The translations under genes were made by a program, and so were the position numbers. From assembly GCF_003337435.1 (NCBI RefSeq), contig NZ_QPJS01000001.1:450513-514512 (forward strand): a stretch of 64,000 bases of DNA. Reading direction: 5' to 3'. Under the pieces are notes generated by a model, which was given only the letters and a program-made list of their open reading frames with translations, had not been told where the DNA came from and did no database searches. Below, one piece after another: positions 16,494 to 26,205 of this stretch (positions are counted from its first letter, which is position 1; each line of letters starts with the position of its first letter). This DNA is from Schleiferia thermophila. GTDB taxonomy: Bacteria; Bacteroidota; Bacteroidia; Flavobacteriales; Schleiferiaceae.

Positions 16494-18433
16494 TTAGCAA
16501 GAGCACCATCGATCAGATCTATGAAACAATGCGGATTGAAGAAGTCATTGGCGACTTCGTACACTTGAAGAAAGCCGGTTCCAATTACAAGGCCCTTTCC
16601 CCCTTTACCAATGAAAAAACGCCCTCCTTTTATGTAAGTCCTTCCAAACAGATATTCAAATGCTTTTCGTCGGGCATTGGCGGCAATGCCATCACCTTCC
16701 TGATGGAATACGAAAAAATGACGTATCAGGAAGCACTGCGCTACATAGCCAAAAAGTATGGTATTCCCATTGAGGAGCGTGAACTAACAACTGAGGAAAT
16801 CTCCCAAAAAACCCGGGAAGAAAGTCTTTACATCGTCAACGATTGGGCGCGCCGATGGTTTGAAGAGCAGCTTTGGCAGACTGAAGAAGGGCGCGCCGTA
16901 GGTTTGGTATATTTCAGAGAGCGCAGTTTCACGGATGCTACCATACGAAAGTTTCAGCTTGGATATTCTCCTACCAACCCACAGGCACTTTTGAATGCAG
17001 CCAACCAGGCAGGCCACAATCTCGAATACCTCCTCGAACTTGGCCTTGTAAAGCGTTCAGAGAAGGGCGAACTTTACGATGCTTTTCGCGAGCGAGTCAT
17101 TTTTCCAATTGTGGACCGTGCAGGACGTGTGGCCGGATTTGCCGGTCGCATCATGAACTCACAAGCTAAAGCTGCCAAATACATCAATTCTCCCGAATGC
17201 CCCATCTACAACAAGAGCAAAATCCTCTATGGCCTCTACCATGCTCGTAAATCAATAGCAAAGGCGGATATGTGCTTTTTGGCTGAAGGCTACACGGATG
17301 TCATTTCGCTTTATCAGGCAGGTATCGAAAATGTGGTTGCTTCCAGCGGTACATCGCTCACTGAAAGCCAGATTCGACTCATCCGTCAGCTCACGGGTCG
17401 CGTAGCCATCCTTTTCGATGGAGATCCTGCAGGCATCAAGGCCTCACAGCGCGGCATTGATATGTTTCTCAGAGAAGATTTCGATGTCAGAGTACTGCTT
17501 TTCCCCGAAGGTCACGATCCTGACTCCTTCGCCCGGCAGCACTCATCATCAGTAGTCCAGGAATATATTTCGGAAAATCTCCAGGATTTCATCCGATTCA
17601 AAGCTCAGTTTTTAGCGACCGGCCCCGAAGCTACCCCAACCCAAAAAGTTCAGGCTGCACGTGAATTACTCGAAAGCATTGCCCATCTAAGAGGCGAGCT
17701 CAAGCAATCCATCTATCTCCGGGACACTGCCCAGATTTTAGGTATCGATCAAACCATCCTATCCACGGAGCTTCGAACCATTCAGGCGCGCCTGCAAAAA
17801 GAACTCCTGAAAGATGAACAAAACCGGCAGCGCACAACTGCACCCAAACTTCAGGTGGTCGAAAATCCCAAATCTGAGCCCCGAAATTCAAAGCTCTACT
17901 ACATCGAGCGGCAGCTGCTCTGGCTGCTGGTCAATTTTGCAAACCGTGAGGACAACTTCACCAATCCCTTTGACCACAGTCAGAAATTTTCTGCCCGCAT
18001 TGGCGAACTTATTTATGATAGTCTCCTCGAAGACCAGCTTGCTTTTACACACCCCGAGCACAACGTCTTGGCAGATATGATTTTTAAATATTTTAGAAAT
18101 CATAATAAATTCCCTGAAAGCCAGGACTTTATACGTCATCAATCCATCGACTCCCTGTATGCAGAGCTCTCATCCATCACTTACAAGATCAGTCCAAATT
18201 GGGAAAATAAAGGAATCTATGTCACCGATTTTAACCAACTCCTCGAAATCGATACCATAGAAACCATCCTACGCTTCAAAGACCAGCATTTGGCGCTCAA
18301 TATTGGCGAACTGACCAATGCCCTTTCACAAACTGAAGACGAATCCCAGCGCCTTCAGATAAATAGACTCATCCTCAATAAAATTCAGCTGCGTCAGAAG
18401 CTCAACAATCTCCTTCGACGTGTAGTAGGCTGA
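16490..18433 (+). CDS. dnaG: DNA primase DnaG with degenerate zinc finger
   Basis: 647 residues from the ATG at 16490. It makes RNA primers at the replication fork. The N-terminal zinc-binding domain keeps EKTPSF and KQIFKCF, but of the usual ligands Cys-His-Cys-Cys three are replaced (Ser37, Thr40, Cys58, Ser61). The RNA polymerase core follows with RERVIFPIVDRAGRVAGFAGR and the TOPRIM motifs LAEGYTDV and FDGDPAG. The C-terminal region (from about 440) is the variable helicase-interaction domain. Its start overlaps the stop of the exosortase F-associated gene. Confidence 0.95.
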   Translation: MISKSTIDQIYETMRIEEVIGDFVHLKKAGSNYKALSPFTNEKTPSFYVSPSKQIFKCFSSGIGGNAITFLMEYEKMTYQEALRYIAKKYGIPIEERELTTEEISQKTREESLYIVNDWARRWFEEQLWQTEEGRAVGLVYFRERSFTDATIRKFQLGYSPTNPQALLNAANQAGHNLEYLLELGLVKRSEKGELYDAFRERVIFPIVDRAGRVAGFAGRIMNSQAKAAKYINSPECPIYNKSKILYGLYHARKSIAKADMCFLAEGYTDVISLYQAGIENVVASSGTSLTESQIRLIRQLTGRVAILFDGDPAGIKASQRGIDMFLREDFDVRVLLFPEGHDPDSFARQHSSSVVQEYISENLQDFIRFKAQFLATGPEATPTQKVQAARELLESIAHLRGELKQSIYLRDTAQILGIDQTILSTELRTIQARLQKELLKDEQNRQRTTAPKLQVVENPKSEPRNSKLYYIERQLLWLLVNFANREDNFTNPFDHSQKFSARIGELIYDSLLEDQLAFTHPEHNVLADMIFKYFRNHNKFPESQDFIRHQSIDSLYAELSSITYKISPNWENKGIYVTDFNQLLEIDTIETILRFKDQHLALNIGELTNALSQTEDESQRLQINRLILNKIQLRQKLNNLLRRVVG

Positions 18434-18564
18434 AAATTTGCAACAGTTTTTCAGCAAATTTGAAGGGTATTGCTAATGGATCGGCAGCCTGGATTAGAAA
18501 ATTTCAGGTTTATTGGGCTGGTGATAGGTATTTTCGCAGCCGTTTTTACAAGATTTTTGAAAGA

Positions 18565-21500
18565 ATGTCAGAAAAATTCAAAGAATATCAGCAGCTCAAT
18601 CTGACAGCTGTTCACAAGGAGATCATTGAATTCTGGAAGGAAAATAAAATTTTTGAGCGAAGTGTGGAAGAGCGCGAAGGGGCCCCTGAATTTGTCTTTT
18701 ACGAAGGTCCCCCAAGTGCTAATGGGATGCCGGGAATTCACCACGTAATGGCACGTACCATCAAAGATCTCTTCTGCCGGTATAAAACCCAACGCGGCTA
18801 CAAAGTCATACGCAAAGCAGGCTGGGATACACACGGTTTACCCATTGAATTAAGTGTAGAAAAGACGCTCGGCATCACCAAAGAAGACATAGGAAAAAAA
18901 ATATCGATTGAAGAATACAATGCTGCATGCCGGCGTGAAGTAATGAAATATACTGACGCGTGGAATGAGCTGACCGAGTTAATTGGTTACTGGGTTGATT
19001 TGAAAAATCCCTACATCACATACGAAACTGCCTACATCGAATCTGTCTGGTGGTTGCTCAAAAAGATTTACGACAAAGGCCTGCTGTACAAAGGATATAC
19101 CATACAGCCTTATTCACCCAAGGCTGGCACCGGGTTGTCTTCGCATGAGCTCAATCAGCCCGGATGCTACCGCAACATAAAGGATACTTCAGTGGTGGCG
19201 ATTTTCCAACTGCGCGATCAGCCGTCCAACAGGGAAATTTTTGCCCGTGCATTCGGCACCGAATTTCTTCCAGGGGATGGAATTCTGGCCTGGACTACCA
19301 CACCATGGACCCTGCCTTCCAATACCGCGCTCACCGTAGGGCCGGCCATCCAATACGCACTGATAGAAACATTCAACCCATACACCCATCAACCACAACG
19401 CGTAATACAGGCCAGTGATTTGATCGAAAAGAATTTCGGAAAGCAGTTCATTCAGGTATTTACATCTGAAGAAATTGGCACCTACTCCGGCGATCCAAAA
19501 GCTAAAATCCCCTACCGTATTATCAGCACCTGTACTGGTGAGGCCCTGTGCGGTTTACAGTATCATCAATTGTTGCCTTATGCTTTGCCATATAAAGATG
19601 CCGAAAAAGCATTTGTGGTGATTTCTGGCGACTTTGTCACTACAGAAGATGGTACCGGTATCGTGCATACCGCTCCTACTTTCGGGGCAGACGATGCCAA
19701 AGTTGCCGCTGATTGGGGAGTACCGCCCATGCTCGTACCGGATCGTGATGGCCGTCCTGTGCCTCTTGTAGACCTACAAGGCCGGTTTACTCACCACGTT
19801 TCAGATCCACAGTTTGGGTTTGCCGGAGAATATGTAAAGACCGAATACTATACAGACGAGGAACTTAAAGCTGAATACGAAAAGCAAAAAATTTGTCTTA
19901 AACCCATAATTCCCGAGCTGAAGCATTATCTTTCTGTAGATGAGCGCATTGCTTTGAAACTAAAAATGGAAGGACATGCCTTTAAAATTGAAAAATATGA
20001 ACACAGTTATCCACACTGCTGGCGTACCGATAAGCCTGTTCTGTATTATCCATTGGACAGCTGGTTTATCAATGTAAGAGCTGTAAAAGATCGCCTGGTA
20101 GAAAACAACCGCCGTATCCGCTGGAAACCGCAATCTACCGGAACAGGCCGTTTTGCAAATTGGCTCGAAAATATCAACGACTGGAACCTCTCCCGGTCGC
20201 GCTTTTGGGGCATTCCATTGCCTATTTGGCGCACCGAAGACGGCTCCGAAGAAAAGTGCATAGGGTCACTGGCAGAGCTAAAAGCTGAAATAGAGCGCTC
20301 TGTGGCACTTGGAAACATGACCCACAACCCGCTAAAAGACTTTAATCCGGAAGATACTTCAAAACAGAACTACGAAAAATTTGACCTTCATAAACCATAC
20401 ATCGACGGTATTGTGCTGACCTCTTCGGACGGGAGGCCTATGTACCGCGAAAACGATCTGATCGATGTGTGGTTTGATTCTGGAGCCATGCCGTTTGCCC
20501 AGTATCACTACCCGTTTGCTACTGGCGAAAACCTCAGCGCACTTCCCTATCCTGCTGATTTTATCGCCGAAGGAGTGGATCAGACCAGAGGATGGTTTTA
20601 TACCCTCCATGCCATCAGCACCCTGGTTTACGATACCATCGCGTACAAGACTGTCATATCTAACGGACTCGTATTGGACAAAAACGGCCAAAAGATGTCC
20701 AAACGTCTCGGTAATGCCATTGACCCCTTTGATACCATCGAAAAATATGGCTCGGACACTTTACGCTGGTATATGATCACCAACGCACAGCCCTGGGACA
20801 ATCTGAAATTTGATTTTGAAGGCCTTGTCGAAGTACAGCGCAAATTTTTTGGCACCCTCCACAATACTTACAGCTTTTTTGCTCTCTATGCCAATGTGGA
20901 TGGATTCAAATGCACTGAGTCACCTGTACCCATGGCACAGCGCACCGAGCTCGATCTGTGGATACTCTCCGAGCTTCATACCCTGATCAAGCGCTGCACC
21001 GAGTGGTTCGACGACTACGAGCCCACACAGGCCGGCCGGGCTATTCAGTATTTTGTTACAGAAGATCTTTCCAACTGGTACGTCAGACTTTCACGGCGTA
21101 GATTCTGGAAGGGGGAATACAATGCCGACAAAATAGCGGCCTATCAGACCCTCTACGAATGCCTTCTCACTATTTCCAAACTAATGGCCCCCATAGCCCC
21201 CTTTTATGCTGAGCAATTGTATAGAAATTTGGTCATCACCACTGGTACCGAGCCTCATCCTTCTGTACACCTGGCTCCTTGGCCCAAGGCCGACGAAAGT
21301 CTAATCAACCCCGAGCTCGAAGCACAAACCCACCTGGCACAGCAGATCTGCAGTATGATACTCTCTCTGCGAAAGCGCCAGAAAATCCGAGTCCGCCAGC
21401 CCCTTCAAAAAGTGATGATACCCGCACTTCAACAGCAATTGGCTGAGCGCATTGCCCGTGTAGCTGACCTAATCAAGTCAGAAGTCAATGTCAAAGAAAT

Positions 21501-22050
21501 CGAAATCCTGACCAAAGACCAAGGCAAAATCGTAAAACGCGCCAAACCCGACTTCAAAAAACTGGGTGCACGCCTCGGAAAAGCCATGAAAGAAGCCGCA
21601 CAGGCCATTGCCAGCCTCAGTCCCTCCCAAATCGAAATGCTTGAAACCAATGGATCCATCACTCTTCAGCTCAGCTCTGGACCCGAAACCATAACAGCTG
21701 ATGAGGTCGAAATCTTTGCCGACAACATACCTGGTTGGCTAGTAGCCGTTGAAAAAGGCCTCACCGTAGCCCTCGATATTACTATCACACCTGACCTCTA
21801 CCGCGAAGGACTGGCGCGTGACCTGATAAACCGTGTCCAGAATTTACGCAAAGAGCACGGTCTGCAAGTCACCGACCGCATTCACCTATACCTTCAGCCA
21901 CATCCTGATCTGCAAGAGGCAGTCACACATCAATCGGACTACATCCGTGGAGAAATTCTGGCCAATGAAATTACCTTCACTGACTTGGCCGAAGGTGACC
22001 TGCTGGAGTTTGACGATTTCACAGCACTTAGCAGGATAGAAAAAATTTAA
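18565..22050 (+). CDS. ileS: Isoleucine-tRNA ligase (long, eukaryote-like type)
   Basis: 1161 residues. It charges tRNA-Ile and edits valine. The HIGH motif is GIHH (57-60) within GPPSANGMPGIHH, and KMSKR is at 710-714. Editing-domain blocks include WTTTPWTLPSNTAL and GTGIVHTAPTFGADD. The length and the PYSPKAGTGLSSHEL segment fit the type 2 IleS group that also contains eukaryotic enzymes. Members of that group are often insensitive to mupirocin, so intrinsic resistance is possible. I chose the ATG at 18565; an earlier in-frame ATG (18460) would add 35 unconserved residues. It follows dnaG by 131 bp. Confidence 0.95.
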   Translation: MSEKFKEYQQLNLTAVHKEIIEFWKENKIFERSVEEREGAPEFVFYEGPPSANGMPGIHHVMARTIKDLFCRYKTQRGYKVIRKAGWDTHGLPIELSVEKTLGITKEDIGKKISIEEYNAACRREVMKYTDAWNELTELIGYWVDLKNPYITYETAYIESVWWLLKKIYDKGLLYKGYTIQPYSPKAGTGLSSHELNQPGCYRNIKDTSVVAIFQLRDQPSNREIFARAFGTEFLPGDGILAWTTTPWTLPSNTALTVGPAIQYALIETFNPYTHQPQRVIQASDLIEKNFGKQFIQVFTSEEIGTYSGDPKAKIPYRIISTCTGEALCGLQYHQLLPYALPYKDAEKAFVVISGDFVTTEDGTGIVHTAPTFGADDAKVAADWGVPPMLVPDRDGRPVPLVDLQGRFTHHVSDPQFGFAGEYVKTEYYTDEELKAEYEKQKICLKPIIPELKHYLSVDERIALKLKMEGHAFKIEKYEHSYPHCWRTDKPVLYYPLDSWFINVRAVKDRLVENNRRIRWKPQSTGTGRFANWLENINDWNLSRSRFWGIPLPIWRTEDGSEEKCIGSLAELKAEIERSVALGNMTHNPLKDFNPEDTSKQNYEKFDLHKPYIDGIVLTSSDGRPMYRENDLIDVWFDSGAMPFAQYHYPFATGENLSALPYPADFIAEGVDQTRGWFYTLHAISTLVYDTIAYKTVISNGLVLDKNGQKMSKRLGNAIDPFDTIEKYGSDTLRWYMITNAQPWDNLKFDFEGLVEVQRKFFGTLHNTYSFFALYANVDGFKCTESPVPMAQRTELDLWILSELHTLIKRCTEWFDDYEPTQAGRAIQYFVTEDLSNWYVRLSRRRFWKGEYNADKIAAYQTLYECLLTISKLMAPIAPFYAEQLYRNLVITTGTEPHPSVHLAPWPKADESLINPELEAQTHLAQQICSMILSLRKRQKIRVRQPLQKVMIPALQQQLAERIARVADLIKSEVNVKEIEILTKDQGKIVKRAKPDFKKLGARLGKAMKEAAQAIASLSPSQIEMLETNGSITLQLSSGPETITADEVEIFADNIPGWLVAVEKGLTVALDITITPDLYREGLARDLINRVQNLRKEHGLQVTDRIHLYLQPHPDLQEAVTHQSDYIRGEILANEITFTDLAEGDLLEFDDFTALSRIEKI

Positions 22051-22252
22051 ATCTGAAATAAGCTAAAAAGCGAAATTTTACTATTTTTTTGAGTGTATAC
22101 ACTACACTCCTTTCTTTCATAAGCCGATGTATAACAAGCTATTAATGGCGTATTGCACATTTGTAAATCTACTGTTTTACCTGGCGGATGGATTTCTGCG
22201 AGGGTGCGGTTATTGTAGGGCACGAGGTGTATTTTAGCCGCTGAAATTTTTA
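22051..22252. other. Intergenic region before the peptidase-lipid operon
   Basis: About 200 bp without a gene. ATTGTAGGGCACGAGGTG followed by TATTTTAG just upstream of 22253 looks like a degenerate -33/-7 pair, one mismatch from TAnnTTTG, with a short spacer. I see no terminator hairpin after ileS. Confidence 0.35.
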
Positions 22253-24145
22253 ATGATGAAAAATAAATTTAAATTGTTACTCGGATTTTTTCTGTTGGTT
22301 GTAGTTGGGTTTGCTCAGCAGCGACCAGTAGCTAATAGAGCTCAGAATGCTGCATCCAAAAGAGTTTTGGCCGGGTATGAAGTGACCCTTAACTTAAATG
22401 AAGCCAGAGATGGATTGATTCCGGTAGAAATGAAGACTCCCATAGTGGAAGCAGATACAGCAGTATTTGGAATGCCGGCTATAGTGCCGGGCACTTACAA
22501 GATTTATGATTTTGGGAGGTTTATTTTTGATTTACAGGCATTTGATGCAGATGGTATGCCACTTTATGTCCAAAAACACGGGTTGAATCAGTGGAAGATT
22601 TATCCGGGTCGAAAACTGGCATCTCTACGCTACAAGGCTAAGGAAACCTACAGCGATGAAAGCGACCGAAGAATTTTCGAACCTGCCGGGTCAGATTATC
22701 AGGATTCTGTACATTTAATGAATTTGTTTACGTCGGTAGGATTTCTCATTGGACAGGAGCAGCGACCTTACAGGTTAGTCGTCGAGCGTCCGAAATGGCT
22801 GTATGGAGTTACCTCCTTGCCCGTGGTTAGCAGAGGTGAAGAGAAGGACGAATTCCGGGGGAGAAATTATTTTGAAATACACGATAACCCGATTTTGTAC
22901 AGCCGGCCTGATACGGCATCGCTTCAGGTAAAAAATACCCGTGTAATGGTGGGTGTGTATAGTCCTAACCGCGTGATCACAGCCCAAAAATCCCTCGAGC
23001 AAATGCAGGATATTTTTGAAGCCGCTGCACTTTACCTGGGAGGAAAACTGCCAACTGAACTGTATACCGTGCTGTTGTATCTTGCAGATCCTGAAGAAAT
23101 GAGAGGTTCAGGCTTCGGGGCATTAGAGCATGAAACCTCTACAGTCCTATACATGCCCGAGTACGATGGAGATGAGTTTTTCCAATACATGAACGATATC
23201 GTAGCGCATGAATTCCTGCACATAGTGACTCCATTGACCTTAAGAAGCCAATATGTACATCATTTTGATTTTAATACTCCGAGAATGTCAAAACACCTGT
23301 GGCTTTACGAAGGTGTGACGGAGTACACATCACACCTCATTCAGGTAAGGGCTGGTTTGATTAATGTCGATGAGTTTTTGAACAGAATGAGGGAAAAAAT
23401 CGTAGCAATGGTCAATTTCAATGCTTTTGTTCCGATGACCACAAGTTCGAAATACGCGTTGGATATCTATCAGGATGAATATCTGAATGTATATAACAAA
23501 GGTGCAGTATTGGGAATGTGTATTGACCTCAACCTAAGAGCTCTTTCCAATGGTGAAATGGGGCTGGGAGACGTAATCCGAAAATTACAGAATGTCTACG
23601 GAAGGGATACTTTTTTTGTAGATGAAGATTTTTTTGAGATTTTTACTTCACATTCACATCCGGCGATGAAAGAATTTTTTGCCAGATATGTGGAGTCTGC
23701 AGAGCCTCTACCCCTTGAGGATTTGCTCGGTAAGGCTGGAGTGAGGTATAAACCCGTATTTACGAGAAAATTTCCCTCTTTCGGAGGAATACGAATTGCA
23801 TACAATGAAGATCGTAAAGCCATCTATGTATCCGATGTATCAGATCTCGATGCTTTTGGAAAGGAAATGGGCCTGAAAGAGGGCGATGAAATTGTAACTA
23901 TTAAAGGTATGCCATTTTCGCTGGAGACATTTGAAAGCACTGTGGCCAATTACTTTCAGACGACTAAAGAGGGCGATGTGGTCGAATTTGAAATCAACCG
24001 CCCACAAAAAAAGAACAAATACAAGCGCCTGAAGCTCAAGGGAAAGGCAATATTGGTGAATGTAGAGCAGGAACATTTGCTGGAACTCGACCAAAACGCC
24101 AGTGAAAAAAACATAGCTTTGAGATTAAAATGGCTAAATCAATAA
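22253..24145 (+). CDS. M61 family metallopeptidase with C-terminal PDZ domain
   Basis: 630 residues with a signal peptide (MMKNKFKLLLGFFLLVVVGF). M61 enzymes are zinc aminopeptidases, several of them preferring N-terminal Gly or Ala. The zinc motif is HEFLH (319-323) followed by PLTLRS, and the downstream LWLYEGVTEY supplies the third ligand Glu. FGALEHETST is the substrate-recognition block. A PDZ domain is seen at about 515-590 (GLKEGDEIVTIKG). It is the first gene of a five-gene chain: its TAA overlaps the M13 start (TAATG). The start could be either of two adjacent ATGs. Confidence 0.88.
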   Translation: MMKNKFKLLLGFFLLVVVGFAQQRPVANRAQNAASKRVLAGYEVTLNLNEARDGLIPVEMKTPIVEADTAVFGMPAIVPGTYKIYDFGRFIFDLQAFDADGMPLYVQKHGLNQWKIYPGRKLASLRYKAKETYSDESDRRIFEPAGSDYQDSVHLMNLFTSVGFLIGQEQRPYRLVVERPKWLYGVTSLPVVSRGEEKDEFRGRNYFEIHDNPILYSRPDTASLQVKNTRVMVGVYSPNRVITAQKSLEQMQDIFEAAALYLGGKLPTELYTVLLYLADPEEMRGSGFGALEHETSTVLYMPEYDGDEFFQYMNDIVAHEFLHIVTPLTLRSQYVHHFDFNTPRMSKHLWLYEGVTEYTSHLIQVRAGLINVDEFLNRMREKIVAMVNFNAFVPMTTSSKYALDIYQDEYLNVYNKGAVLGMCIDLNLRALSNGEMGLGDVIRKLQNVYGRDTFFVDEDFFEIFTSHSHPAMKEFFARYVESAEPLPLEDLLGKAGVRYKPVFTRKFPSFGGIRIAYNEDRKAIYVSDVSDLDAFGKEMGLKEGDEIVTIKGMPFSLETFESTVANYFQTTKEGDVVEFEINRPQKKNKYKRLKLKGKAILVNVEQEHLLELDQNASEKNIALRLKWLNQ

Positions 24146-26205
24146 TGAGATACTGCGTTTTATTTTTAGCAAGCTGGCTAATCCTAGTCAGTTGCAGTTC
24201 GATCCGAAAAGAGACGTCACCATCGGTGAAAAAAGACGTAGAAGAGACCATTCCCGGATTTGATGTTTCGAATCTCAACCCTGCGATTTCACCTTGTGAA
24301 GATTTCTACATGTACACCACCGCCAACTGGATGAGAAAAAACCCTATCCCTGAAAGCGAATCGAGATGGGGGTCTTTTAACATATTGATAGAAAAAAACA
24401 ATGAAAGACTCTATGCCTTGCTGGAGGAGTTTGCACAATCAAACCAGACAGTAGAAAAATACTCGGCTCGGCAGTTGTGTACAGACTTTTACAAAGCTGC
24501 CATGGACAGTGCAGCACTCGAAAAAAAAGGATTGGAAGGCATCACACCGCTGGTAGCACTTGCCGAGCAAATCAAAGATATTAAGTCACTTACGGAATGG
24601 TTTCAGTATTCCATGGGTTTGGGAATCCGAATTCCCTTTTACATGGGAGTGCGCACAGATGCCAAAAATCCTGACCGTTATATCGTCTACTGGGGGCAGT
24701 CGGGACTTTCGCTACCGGATCGGGACAATTATCTGCGTACGGACAGCTTGAGCTCATTTCAGCAATCCGAATACAAGCGAATGCTCACAGACCTGCTCTC
24801 CATGGCCGGATATCAGATCGCAAAAGCACAAAAAATGGCAGAGGATATTTTCCATATTGAGCATGCCATGGCAAGGCTTCACATGGCCAGGCAGGACATG
24901 CGCAGGCCTGAACTGACCTTCAACAAAATGAAACTCTCCGAAGCAGATCAAATGACCCGGCATCTAAAGCCAGGTACCATGCTGCAAAATCTGAATGTAC
25001 AGACAGACTCTATAGTAATAACACATGTGGCATATCTGAGAGCCATGGATTCGCTGCTGGAGGCCTTCAGTCCTGAGCAGTGGAAAAGCTATGCTGTCTG
25101 GAAAACCTATGAGGCTTTTGTGGACGCTCTGCCGTATCCCTTTCTGAAAAGACATTTTGACTTTTTTTCAGGTGTGCTCTATGGCACAAAAACCATGAAA
25201 CCAAGATGGAAGCGTGTGCTTGCCAAAATGAATGAAGGCCTGTCAGAGCCCCTGGGCCGCTTGTTTGCTGAGCGGTATTTCTCACCGGAAGCCAAAGCAG
25301 ATGTGGAAGAAATGGTGGAAAACATTCGTGAAGTTTTCAGAGAGCGCATCCAAAGCAGAGACTGGATGACTCCTGAAACAAAGGCTAAAGCACTGGAAAA
25401 ACCCGATGCCTTTACCTACAAGATCGGCTATCCCGACAAGTGGAAAAGCTTCGAAACCCTCGAAATTACAGCAGACAATTACTTGCGAAATATTCAGGCA
25501 CTTCGTCAGTATCAATTCAGGGAAAACCTGAGCCGCCTGGGCAAGCCCGTCGATAAAGACGAATGGTTTATGGGGGCACATGTAGTAAATGCGTATTACA
25601 ATCCCACTTTTAATGAAATTGTTTTTCCAGCTGGAATACTACAACCACCATTTTATGACCCGAAAGCCGATGCTGCCATCAACTACGGAGCCATTGGAGG
25701 GGTTATAGGCCATGAATTCAGCCATGGATTTGACGACCAAGGCCGCAAATACAATGCTTTCGGACAATTGAGTAATTGGTGGAATGCTGTGGATTCAGCA
25801 CAGTTTGAAGAAAGGGCTCAACTGCTTGCCGAGCATTACAGCATGTATGAACCACTACCCGGATATACAATTAATGGCAAAATGACACTGGGGGAAAACA
25901 TAGCAGACTTGGGTGGTCTTACTCTTGCGTACTATGCCTTTCAGCGCTACAAGCAAAAACACCCCTCAAGTTCCATTGCCGGATTTACACCTGAACAGAG
26001 AGTATTTCTGGGGTGGGCACAGGTATGGCAAAGTAATGTAACAGATGGATTTCTTCGCATACAGCTTACAACCGATTATCATTCGCCAGCCCGTTACAGG
26101 GTTAATGGACCTGTGAGCATGATGAAGGAATTTAAGGAGGCCTGGGGATGTAAAGAAGGGGACCCCATGGTAAAACCGTCAGACAAGCGTGTGGTCATCT
26201 GGTAA
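24145..26205 (+). CDS. M13 family metallopeptidase (neprilysin/PepO-like), lipoprotein
   Basis: 686 residues from the ATG at 24145; an ATG five codons upstream is also in frame. The N-terminus MRYCVLFLASWLILVSCSS is a lipoprotein signal with lipobox LVSC. These zinc endopeptidases cut peptides of limited size. Family marks are PCEDFYMYTTANWM near the start, NAYYNPTFNEIVFPAGILQ, the zinc motif HEFSH (523-527) and ENIADLGG with ligand Glu584. The ending RVNGPVSMMKEFKEAWGC is also typical. It overlaps the M61 gene before and the DXS gene after by one base each, so the three are translated from one message. Confidence 0.93.
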   Translation: MRYCVLFLASWLILVSCSSIRKETSPSVKKDVEETIPGFDVSNLNPAISPCEDFYMYTTANWMRKNPIPESESRWGSFNILIEKNNERLYALLEEFAQSNQTVEKYSARQLCTDFYKAAMDSAALEKKGLEGITPLVALAEQIKDIKSLTEWFQYSMGLGIRIPFYMGVRTDAKNPDRYIVYWGQSGLSLPDRDNYLRTDSLSSFQQSEYKRMLTDLLSMAGYQIAKAQKMAEDIFHIEHAMARLHMARQDMRRPELTFNKMKLSEADQMTRHLKPGTMLQNLNVQTDSIVITHVAYLRAMDSLLEAFSPEQWKSYAVWKTYEAFVDALPYPFLKRHFDFFSGVLYGTKTMKPRWKRVLAKMNEGLSEPLGRLFAERYFSPEAKADVEEMVENIREVFRERIQSRDWMTPETKAKALEKPDAFTYKIGYPDKWKSFETLEITADNYLRNIQALRQYQFRENLSRLGKPVDKDEWFMGAHVVNAYYNPTFNEIVFPAGILQPPFYDPKADAAINYGAIGGVIGHEFSHGFDDQGRKYNAFGQLSNWWNAVDSAQFEERAQLLAEHYSMYEPLPGYTINGKMTLGENIADLGGLTLAYYAFQRYKQKHPSSSIAGFTPEQRVFLGWAQVWQSNVTDGFLRIQLTTDYHSPARYRVNGPVSMMKEFKEAWGCKEGDPMVKPSDKRVVIW

